Notes under the pieces: generated by a model | The model's input: only the letters and a program-made list of their open reading frames with translations | Database searches by the model: none | Told to the model about the DNA's origin: nothing | Assembly (NCBI GenBank): GCA_027297085.1 | Contig: JAPUIL010000467.1 | Location: 1 to 7,525, forward strand | Origin: Verrucomicrobiota bacterium | GTDB taxonomy: Bacteria; Verrucomicrobiota; Verrucomicrobiia; Opitutales; UBA2995 | DNA: 7,525 nt | Direction: 5' to 3' | Program-made: the position numbers and the translations under genes | Shown here: piece by piece, positions 1-7,300 of the stretch | How the letters are laid out: every line of letters begins with the position of its first letter | Position numbering within the stretch: position 1 is the stretch's first letter

Positions 1-2406
1 CAAGGGATCGGAAAAAGTAATTTCGATTCGACCCTCCTTCGCCTTCAGCGCTATTGGCATATGACTTGGCTTTCCTGTAGCGCGAACACGATAAAATCCG
101 CCGGGCTGGTCCATTTGGTTGGTTGCCCAGGCTGACATTCCGCAAAGGTAGAGGTGGCCATTGCCTGGATGGAACCGGCCTCGAATGATGCCGGTGGGAA
201 AGTCTGGAATGGGCAGGCGGCAAAGCCCGCCTTGAGGCTGGCCGTTCACGAATTCGTGCGGGACCATCTCCAGGCGACCATGGCCGTAAGAGAGATTCAG
301 GAGTTTGCCGTTGAGAGGCCCCCAGCTTTCGCTGTCGATCCAGAGCAATTCAGCGGGAGACCGGTCGAAGGCCTTGTCGACCCATGCGAGAGGTTGCTCC
401 ATAGCGGAGTCTGAACTGTCTTCGGGCGCGCCGTAGCTCCACATGTTGCCGAAAAAGCGATTGCCGGGCGTTACCCAGTTGATCCGGTTCATCGGATTCC
501 AATAACCTTCCTGATCCGTGACAATGAAACTGCCGTCCGGATTGATACACACGCCGTTTGCAGCTCTAAAGCCCTTTGCTATGATCTCGGTCGTTGAACC
601 ATCCGGGCTGACTTTCAATAGCGTGCCATGATGAGCCACGAGCGGCGGACGAGCATGCCGACCGCTTTTCGCATAATAGAAATTGCCTTCCGCGTCGACC
701 TGGAGGCCCATGGCGAATTCGTGAAAGTGCTCGGTTACCTGATGGTCGCTGTTGAAGTTTTCGTAAAAGTCCATTTCACCATCGCCATTCAGATCGTGGA
801 GGCGAACGAGCTGGTCCCGGCAGGTGACAAATAGCTCGCCTTTAACGATTTTAACTCCCAACGGTTGAAAGAGGCCTGAGGCAATGCGTTTCCAGCTAGC
901 AGTGGTCGCTTCTTCGTCGGTGATACCGTTAACTTTCCAAACGTCACCGTCCCAGGTGCAGAGAATCGCCGACCTTCCGTCGGGGGCGAATTCGACCCCG
1001 GTTACGCGAAGCCAGCTCTTCCAGGGATTCGCTTTAGGCAGGGCGAAACTATCCCATTGGAAAGGACCTTTCTGGTTTCCCCGAATGATCGGTGAAGGAA
1101 TTGCTTCCGGCCATTGTGACAGTCCTCCGCTTGTAAAACGTTTTAGATCGAGTTGGGATAATAGGATGTCGGACTTTGAATCACCCCAAACGAAAGCTAG
1201 ATTCAAAGGGGTTGCCTCGGCAGGTATGGTCGCAACTACAAAGCCGCCGCTATCCCGAACGGTTACGGCATTGCTTCCTTGGACTCCTATCGGAGTTCCA
1301 TGGTTTGCCAGGCGAAGGTTTAGATCTTTGGCGGATTTCCCAACGTTTAAAATCCTGAGAATATTTCCTCCTTCTGTGAGAACATGGCTCTCCAAAACGT
1401 CTGTTTTGCCGACAGAATAAGAAATCACAATACGGTTTTCATGGCGATAGAGCCCTTCAAAATGCATCCAGTCTTTTGGCAGAGGCCCGAATCGTCGTCC
1501 GTCCAGTCCTACGAATCGTTCATCTGTAAATTTTCCCGTGGAAGGATTCGCCCATCCTGGAACGTCCTCCGTTTCATAAATGATCCTTCCCGAAGTACGT
1601 GGCCAGTACCAGTGCTGGCTGTCGAAATTGATTCCTTGCCAATCGACAAAACCCTCTCCTTTCCAAACACCGGCGACGCGCATGGTATCGTGTTCAAACG
1701 CCAGCCAAGTATTGCCCTGGGATATTCCGCCTTCTCCAGGATCGAGTCGAATTGCGATCGCTTTGTAAGCGATGTTTGCGCCCGGCGCTACATAGCCACG
1801 GGTGTCGTCTCCCTCAGGCCACCGATATCGCTTCGATTCCTCGGGAACGATCTCAAAAGTGCCAGTTAGGAAAGGCCCATAATCCATTTCCCGCCAGGGC
1901 TCGCGCTTTACCGGGTCCGACCCCATTTCCGATCCTTTCGGAAGATCAGCCAAGTACGACTCTGTGACCTCAAAATACTGGTCAGGGTTGTAATACTTTA
2001 GGAAGTGGTACCGAATGTAATGAATAACTGAATACTTCTCCTCTGGAACCAACTGCGTTTGTGGAGCCATGAGACGCCAGCCACGGGTGATGGTTTGATA
2101 CATGGTGTAGGGGTCGCTCCCATGTTGAAACTCGCCTTCGCCGAAACGCAGCGAATTAGGAATGGATCCGGGTAGGTTAATGTCTCCGTGACAGGTGTGG
2201 CAGATCTGTTGGTAAATCTCGCGACCTTGCTGAATGACCTCATCGGCGTCATCACGAATAAACATGTGGTGATCGATACTGGCTTCGTAATCTGGAAGGG
2301 CAGTCTCGGGAAGCAGCATGGTCCCAGGCGGCAGGGCATTGTCTTGGGCAAAACTTCGCGATAAGGCAGCAAAACAGAAAAATAGAATAATTAAGCGCTT
2401 CGACAT
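1..2406 (-). CDS. Secreted cytochrome c / DUF6797-like / beta-propeller (putative dehydrogenase-type) protein, 3' end beyond window
   Basis: Reading the minus strand from the ATG at 2406 gives 802 codons with no stop, continuing past base 1. The protein starts with a signal peptide (MSKRLIILFFCFAALSRSFA, likely cut after Ala20), so it is exported. Residues about 50-140 form a class I cytochrome c domain: heme motif C69-H-T-C72-H73 and, about 40 residues later, a TRGWRLMAPQ segment whose Met113 is the probable sixth heme ligand. Residues about 170-330 resemble the DUF6797 region found with such cytochromes in PVC bacteria (from memory, not searched). From about 460 onward, repeated strand-turn units (VEFAPDGR near 471, a DLNGDGEMD calcium-loop-like segment at 538-546, HFHEFAMG at 560-567, AANGVCINPDG near 615) fit a PQQ- or sorbosone-dehydrogenase-like beta-propeller. 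The last visible residues, IEITFSDPL, look like the start of a further beta domain. Role inferred: periplasmic oxidation with electrons passed to the heme; substrate unknown. It follows the sulfatase on the same strand. Confidence 0.88.
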   Translation of the reverse strand, partial: MSKRLIILFFCFAALSRSFAQDNALPPGTMLLPETALPDYEASIDHHMFIRDDADEVIQQGREIYQQICHTCHGDINLPGSIPNSLRFGEGEFQHGSDPYTMYQTITRGWRLMAPQTQLVPEEKYSVIHYIRYHFLKYYNPDQYFEVTESYLADLPKGSEMGSDPVKREPWREMDYGPFLTGTFEIVPEESKRYRWPEGDDTRGYVAPGANIAYKAIAIRLDPGEGGISQGNTWLAFEHDTMRVAGVWKGEGFVDWQGINFDSQHWYWPRTSGRIIYETEDVPGWANPSTGKFTDERFVGLDGRRFGPLPKDWMHFEGLYRHENRIVISYSVGKTDVLESHVLTEGGNILRILNVGKSAKDLNLRLANHGTPIGVQGSNAVTVRDSGGFVVATIPAEATPLNLAFVWGDSKSDILLSQLDLKRFTSGGLSQWPEAIPSPIIRGNQKGPFQWDSFALPKANPWKSWLRVTGVEFAPDGRSAILCTWDGDVWKVNGITDEEATTASWKRIASGLFQPLGVKIVKGELFVTCRDQLVRLHDLNGDGEMDFYENFNSDHQVTEHFHEFAMGLQVDAEGNFYYAKSGRHARPPLVAHHGTLLKVSPDGSTTEIIAKGFRAANGVCINPDGSFIVTDQEGYWNPMNRINWVTPGNRFFGNMWSYGAPEDSSDSAMEQPLAWVDKAFDRSPAELLWIDSESWGPLNGKLLNLSYGHGRLEMVPHEFVNGQPQGGLCRLPIPDFPTGIIRGRFHPGNGHLYLCGMSAWATNQMDQPGGFYRVRATGKPSHMPIALKAKEGRIEITFSDPL

Positions 2407-2416
2407 ATGAAGTAAT

Positions 2417-2424
2417 ACCCCCTT
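2417..2424 (-). promoter_or_regulatory. Shine-Dalgarno-like site for the cytochrome/propeller gene
   Basis: The minus strand reads AAGGGGGT ten nucleotides before the ATG at 2406. It is the only clear purine-rich ribosome-binding sequence at the start of a gene in this window, and it supports the 2406 start together with the signal peptide that immediately follows. The spacing is slightly longer than optimal. Confidence 0.45.
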
Positions 2425-2438
2425 AACTTGTGGGATAA

Positions 2439-2494
2439 AAATAGAGATAAACAGACTTCCTTCGCACGAATAACACAGTGATTTGTCTCTATTT
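2439..2494 (-). terminator. Imperfect inverted repeat at the 3' end of the sulfatase gene, possible terminator
   Basis: Two 13-nt arms (2482-2494 and 2439-2451) pair at 12 of 13 positions: on the minus strand AAATAGAGACAAA and TTTATCTCTATTT, separated by a 30-nt loop. The distal arm runs into TTTTT and then ATCCC, resembling the U-tract of an intrinsic terminator. The proximal arm includes the sulfatase stop codon (TAG at 2491-2489). The stem is AT-rich and the loop is long, so termination would be weak; it could equally be an mRNA-processing or chance structure. If it works, it would lower expression of the downstream cytochrome gene relative to the sulfatase. Confidence 0.35.
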
Positions 2495-3871
2495 GACGTC
2501 AAATTCCTTCGCCAGCTTCTCGTGTAACTTTATGAAGTGCGCCACCATTTTGGATTTCATCTTGGCATAGTTTTTTACCTCCGGTTTCTCATCCGAAAGA
2601 TTTAGAAGCGAGTAGAGCATTTCCCCATTCGCTTCGTCTCTCTTGGCAATCAATTTCCAGTCCCCCTCACGTACGGCCCAATTATCTTGCCATCCGAAGT
2701 GGAGTGATTCGTGCGCTGATGGAGCAGATATTTCGTTTATCACTTGTAGCATACTGCTACCATCCAGATGAACATCAGGAGTCTCAATTTCCGCCAGCTC
2801 GAGAACCGTAGGAAACCAATCCATGACCGTGACAATTTGATCACGCACCACGCCTTGTGGAAGCTTCTTGGGATAGCTAATGATCGCTGGGACACGAACT
2901 CCTCCTTCGAGGAAGGTTCCCTTGTGGCCAATCCACTTGCCAGTGTAGCCACCTCCTCCGTTGGCACTGTAGTAATGCCCTTTCGGATACCCACTCACGT
3001 GATTATTGACCTCGATACCGGCCTTGTCTTCAGTCGAGTGACCATTGTCGCTCATGTATATGATTATCGTATTCTCCCGAAGTCCTCTCTCATCCAATCT
3101 ATCAATAATACGTCCAATTTGATCGTCTACGGTCGAAACGACCCTTGCATAGGAACGGCGCGGCATATCGAGATGATCGTAGGCGTTAACGAATTTTCCC
3201 AACGGCTGCTCGGGATAGTGGGGCAAGTTAAACGCAACCATCATGAAGAATGGCTTTGGGCGATCTTCGTCAACGTACTCCAAAGCCTGCTCGACCAAGA
3301 GTTCCGGGAAGTACTCACCGCGTCGAAAAATCTCCTTATCGTTGTCATAGAGATCGTGATACCCTTGCCCATGTAGAAAACTGTGTCGGTAATTGTCGAT
3401 AAACCCCGAGAGGTGGCCCCAAAACTTGTCAAACCCTTGATCCAGAGGTCCGTGCCCGAGCTTCGCGCCCAGGTGCCACTTGCCAAAAAGTGCTGTGTCG
3501 TAACCCGCTTTTTTCAAAACTTCGGCCAAAGTAATCTCCTCAGCTGACATATTTCCTAAGCTACTATCGCTGCCATGTCGGTCGCCCTGTTGCCATGAGA
3601 CAACGCCTCCGCGTTGCGGATGCCTGCCTGTCAACAGGGCAGCGCGCGACGGGCAACATACAGTGTGGGCGTAGGCCTGCGTAAACCGAACTCCCTCCTC
3701 AGCGAGCTTGTCCAAGTTAGGCGTCATAAGGTCATTTGCCCCGTAGCAGTTTAGGTCGAGTGTTCCTTGGTCGTCGGTGTAGAAAATTACGACGTTGGGC
3801 AGTTCCTTGGCGGATAAGCTGCCTGCGAAAAGCGATAAGTGTACAAAGAAGTGAAGGTATCGAAGGTTCAT
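2489..3871 (-). CDS. Secreted S1-family (formylglycine-dependent) sulfatase
   Basis: This 460-residue protein hydrolyses sulfate esters, probably on a carbohydrate, outside the cytoplasm. A signal peptide spans residues 1-21 (ending SLSA). The alkaline-phosphatase-fold sulfatase follows with every key motif present: metal ligands D33-D34 in NVVIFYTDDQG, the signature C72-C-P-S-R76 followed by AALLTGR (Cys72 is the residue converted to formylglycine), GKWHLG with Lys131 and His133, NLPHYP with His218, the second metal pair D275-N276 in YMSDNGHS, and Lys317 in GHKGTFLEGG. The C-terminal subdomain ends with an AVREGDWKLI strand pair typical of the family. Length is normal, so the enzyme should be active if a formylglycine-generating enzyme or anaerobic maturase is encoded elsewhere; none is in the window. 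The start is the ATG at 3871, which overlaps the upstream stop (ATGA) and has only A-rich sequence and no clear Shine-Dalgarno, suggesting translational coupling. The exact sulfate ester cannot be assigned from sequence reading. Confidence 0.96.
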   Translation of the reverse strand: MNLRYLHFFVHLSLFAGSLSAKELPNVVIFYTDDQGTLDLNCYGANDLMTPNLDKLAEEGVRFTQAYAHTVCCPSRAALLTGRHPQRGGVVSWQQGDRHGSDSSLGNMSAEEITLAEVLKKAGYDTALFGKWHLGAKLGHGPLDQGFDKFWGHLSGFIDNYRHSFLHGQGYHDLYDNDKEIFRRGEYFPELLVEQALEYVDEDRPKPFFMMVAFNLPHYPEQPLGKFVNAYDHLDMPRRSYARVVSTVDDQIGRIIDRLDERGLRENTIIIYMSDNGHSTEDKAGIEVNNHVSGYPKGHYYSANGGGGYTGKWIGHKGTFLEGGVRVPAIISYPKKLPQGVVRDQIVTVMDWFPTVLELAEIETPDVHLDGSSMLQVINEISAPSAHESLHFGWQDNWAVREGDWKLIAKRDEANGEMLYSLLNLSDEKPEVKNYAKMKSKMVAHFIKLHEKLAKEFDVK

Positions 3872-4233
3872 TTTTTGGCTGCGTTAACTTTTTGTTGAGT
3901 GTTCTTGAAATTGTCACCTCCCGTTCCAAACGGAATTATTCTATAGGATTGGTTGGTTTTGGAGATGTGCATAAATTTTGATAGATGTTCCTGCAGTTGC
4001 CTCCTATCAACAGGATTAATTGGGATGATATTCATGTTGTAGCGTGTCTCATTGCTGTATGTTGGCGCTTCATACAGACGTCCGTCCTCATGCAGTCGAA
4101 AACGGTCGTTGCGAACGAAGAAGCAATCGCTTCCGAAGTCCTTGAAGAGGAGAACGTTTGGTCGCTCGGCCAAGACAATACCCGGTAGAGCAATCGAACA
4201 TAAGACAAGCATTTTTCGAAGGCGAGTTACCAT
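3868..4233 (-). pseudogene. Internally deleted sulfatase remnant (signal peptide plus sulfatase-like C-terminal region)
   Basis: The ORF encodes 121 residues from the ATG at 4233. A TTG in the same frame at 4269 would add 12 residues, but the ATG puts the signal peptide (MVTRLRKMLVLCSIALPGIV then LA) directly at the N-terminus. ERPNVLLF (residues 23-30) matches the first strand of an S1 sulfatase, where the metal-binding DD should come next; instead the chain passes straight to KDFGSDCFFVRNDRFRLHEDGRLYE (residues 31-55), which resembles the late-sulfatase segment in which a strand pair reads 'VR..RYKLY.DGRLYD'. A polar Lys-rich tail follows, ending NAAKK. All catalytic motifs, including CxPSR, are absent, so no sulfatase activity is expected. 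The simplest reading is an in-frame deletion of roughly 350-400 codons from a second, tandem sulfatase gene near codons 30-31. The frame is otherwise intact, and its stop overlaps the start of the intact sulfatase, so it may persist as a coupling leader. A genuine small secreted protein is the alternative. Confidence 0.6.
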
Positions 4234-4279
4234 TATATTTACTTTTATGATTTTCACGAAATGCTTCAACTCCCTCAGC

Positions 4280-4309
4280 TTGACACCCCGGCGAAGGCCG
4301 GGGTGTCAA
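4280..4309. repeat. Perfect 13-bp inverted repeat with 4-nt loop; candidate terminator or REP-like hairpin
   Basis: The arms TTGACACCCCGGC (4280-4292) and GCCGGGGTGTCAA (4297-4309) are exact reverse complements around GAAG. An outer pair, TCCCTC (4271-4276) with GAGGGA (4311-4316), extends the structure after a small asymmetric bulge. It starts 18 nt after the receptor stop codon, where a terminator is expected, but neither side is followed by a T-run, so a classical intrinsic terminator is not supported. It could be a Rho-associated or partial terminator, an RNA-stability hairpin separating receptor from sulfatase expression, or one copy of a dispersed palindromic repeat. Confidence 0.7.
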
Positions 4310-4327
4310 AGAGGGAAAATGGGAGCA

Positions 4328-7300
4328 TTAAAATCTAAAGGTATTGCTTAAGAATACTTCAGTTGGCAGGGGATTGCGAAAAATCGCTAATTTCCCATCC
4401 GGATTAGTAACGACAGGAATATTGTCACTATCCCCAAATGCATTTCTAACATTCAACTGAATCTTCCAATCTATTTTATCATCGAGAATTTTTTTCGAAT
4501 AGCTGACCCAGACGTCACCGTTGAGCTCGTCAGGGCCGAAGAATGGTTTACTAAGTACCGGAACTGGAATACCTATTTCATTTAACGTGAGTGGATAACC
4601 TGTTGCCACTTCACTTTGCCAACGCAATGCACCACCAAGTCCTACTCCGTTTAGTGGACCACTATTAAAAAGATAATTGGTGCCCATGTTCACACGCCAT
4701 TCTCTGAGTTCAAGAGAAACAGTCCCTTCCTGCAGCGTTCCACCCAACAATGGCACAAGCACATCTGAATTGAATCGACCTAGAAACGTTATTCCCCCTC
4801 CTGTCCAAGGCGTGTCGTTCAGATCCTTAAATTTAGCAGTTCGAATCCTCTCTCCTATGTAATTGGCAAGTTCAAGCTGCTCCTTCGCAATGTTCAGTTG
4901 CACGGTTTCCTGTTTTGCCGCATTGACGAAAACACGCCAATTATCCGTTATGTTTCCAACGATATCGAGCTCAAAACCTTCGGCAACAAAGGATCGGATC
5001 GGTGTTGGATTATTTACGAGTTCTCTATCGTCGCTGTCGCCGCCGCCGCCGCCCCAACGATAATTATATACCTGCTGCACTTCGGGTGGAACCAGATTAA
5101 TAATATCAGCAAATATCTCTTCGAATGAATTATATAACCCAATATTTTCGGCACCCGATACCGCAAGGGCATCGTCGATAGTTAAACCATTTAGCTGCGA
5201 ATCCCCAAAGCGTTGTAAAAATTCGGAAATAAGAAACTGCGGGTTCGCCGCATCCGCGGAGAGATCGGCCCGGTCATTGTCAATACTGGTAGTATACCAA
5301 TTGAAACGAGCTGAAACCCGGTTCTCCAAAACGCCTACAGTAAAACCAAACTCCTCCGTAGTTCCATTTGGAGAAGGCAAGGGATCTCCCAGTATGTTGG
5401 AGCGCAATCCAACTGGATTGAAATTTTCAGACTGATTGTAGTGCGCACTGAGATCCATTCCCGCAGGCAAATCTATATTCTCAGGTAAGTGCCCAACCAG
5501 ACTCCAGGTAAAAGTATTCCCCGATTCAGGCGTAAGCGGATCACCCAATTCAAGGACAGTTGCAGGATCGAGCGAGCCAGTAGGCAACGAGGTAAAGCCG
5601 GCACGAGGCGTGTTGGTCTGTTCGTCAGTTCTCCACCCGACAAGCCCAACCAGGTTGCCGCCAAGAAGATAACTCTGAACGCTCAATATTTCAGTATCTA
5701 TTTCCCGAAGATTCCGGTCACCACTCTGTAGATGGTGTTGCAGCGTGAAATTCGCAGTATCAATACGGTCTTCGGTTCGATTGTATGTATACATCCGATA
5801 GGTGTCGCCGGGTTGAGGTAAAGGGATGTTCATTGCTTCGGTGAACTTTACGTCTTCAATCGACTGAATCGAAGAATCGAGCAATGAAGGACCAAGATAG
5901 GCTCCAGCCCTCACACTTGTGCGACCTTGCCTGAATCCGAAAGCAGTGCCACCAAAGGCAAAGTGGTAATCGGGGCCCATAAAATCGAGTTCCGTCGTTT
6001 CCCAATGGCCCTGAATCCCTTTCGATTTAATGTCTCTTTCTTGGGAACTAAGTACACCCGTAATTATGTGACGACCCAACCAGCCAAAACGATCACTATC
6101 CGTAAAGTCCAAGTCATAAAACGCGGTGGCCCGTTTTGACTCTCTCTCAGTCAGAGTCTCCAGGTTGGCCGTCACCGATCTGCCCGAATTGGGAGCAGCA
6201 TTCATAATCGGTCGGCCCAAATTTGGATTGGGTTCGTCATTGGAATTAAATTGGTTGATATCGACCCGAATGTCTCCCCAGCCGACTCGTCCAACCGATC
6301 CGTTTGCGCCACCCGAAAAAGGCAGGCGCTTGAACGTAGAGAATGTTTGCGAGTCATAAGCTAATTCAATGCCTGCGCGATTTTCAAAAAAGCTTTGTTC
6401 CAATACAAAGTTTTTTGCGTCAAAATCATGCTCTACCCGGTTCGTGTTGCCGGTTATCAACAGATTTCTATTGTCTAAAACACTCGTGGGTAACGAAGCG
6501 GTTCTGAATGCAGGGAAGTAAGGCTGCGCAAAGAAAGAATTAGTTGCATACGTTTCCATTGTCCGGCGGGGACGCCCTCCAAAACCACGAATAGCACGAG
6601 CAGTGCCTCCATTGAGTTCGGTACCTGGAATGTTGGGAGCCGCTCCGCTTATATCAGAATAATGAAGCGTTAAACTAATAAAGTGTGGGATACCGACAGA
6701 TCCTATGATATCATCTGCTTCCCTAATGCCCCTGGGAATTCCGTCCTCGTCCCGATTGATCCCGTCAAGCGTGAATTTCGGCACGAAACTTCCGTCCGAG
6801 ATCCAGCCTGGGAAGGTCGATCCGGTAAGTTGCTGTAGTGCGGGATCCGGGGTTGAAAACCAGCTTGAGATGCCATCTCCCGGAGGAATAACATTCGGAG
6901 GTGTGGAATTCATAGATCCATCCTCAAGATTTGCGCGAAATGTAGTCGCACCAAGTACGTTTGAATCTTCATTCTCGAAAAGAACCGCATTAAGTGCCAC
7001 GTAAAAGCGCTCTTTATCTTCGAAGGCAGGACGCTGTTTAAAGTCAAAATTCTCATTTAGAGCGGCGAATCGAACTGCAAGGCGCCCATCGACCAATACC
7101 TTATTGTAGTCAATAGTCTCGCGATGGCTTCCACGCTCTCCGAAGCGGATACCAATCTCTCCAAAATCGCGACTAATTCTGGCTTGTTTGGGACTGTTGT
7201 TGATAACCCCTCCAGCGCTGCCAATCCCAAACAAAAGAGAGTTTGGTCCACGATTGATTGTTATACGGTCCGTATTGTAAATATCAAAACCAATATCCGT

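Noticed and set aside
884..1420. Plus-strand open frame of 178 codons
   Set aside because: It lies entirely opposite the uninterrupted cytochrome/propeller frame, has no recognisable domain or signal, and its composition is that expected of an antisense shadow.
1998..2372. Minus-strand 124-codon frame rich in Pro, Cys and Arg
   Set aside because: It is another frame of the same strand inside the cytochrome gene; the 2406 frame carries the signal peptide and the CHTCH heme motif here.
2768..3376. Plus-strand open frame of 202 codons
   Set aside because: It lies opposite the core of the sulfatase, whose catalytic motifs are unambiguous; the antisense translation shows no family features.
4232..4260. 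TATAAT-like sequence on the minus strand just before the remnant gene
   Set aside because: The hexamer overlaps the ATG start codon itself, and the sequence at the -35 spacing (TTCGTG) is a poor match, so it is not a credible promoter for this gene.
4280..4309. TTGACA hexamers in both arms of the palindrome as divergent -35 promoter boxes
   Set aside because: The 17-bp spacing from each leads to GTGTCA rather than a -10-like sequence; the hexamers are a by-product of the inverted repeat.
4052..4351. Plus-strand 99-codon frame crossing the hairpin region
   Set aside because: It is opposite the sulfatase remnant and the intergenic palindrome, is strongly Arg/Lys-rich and resembles no protein family.
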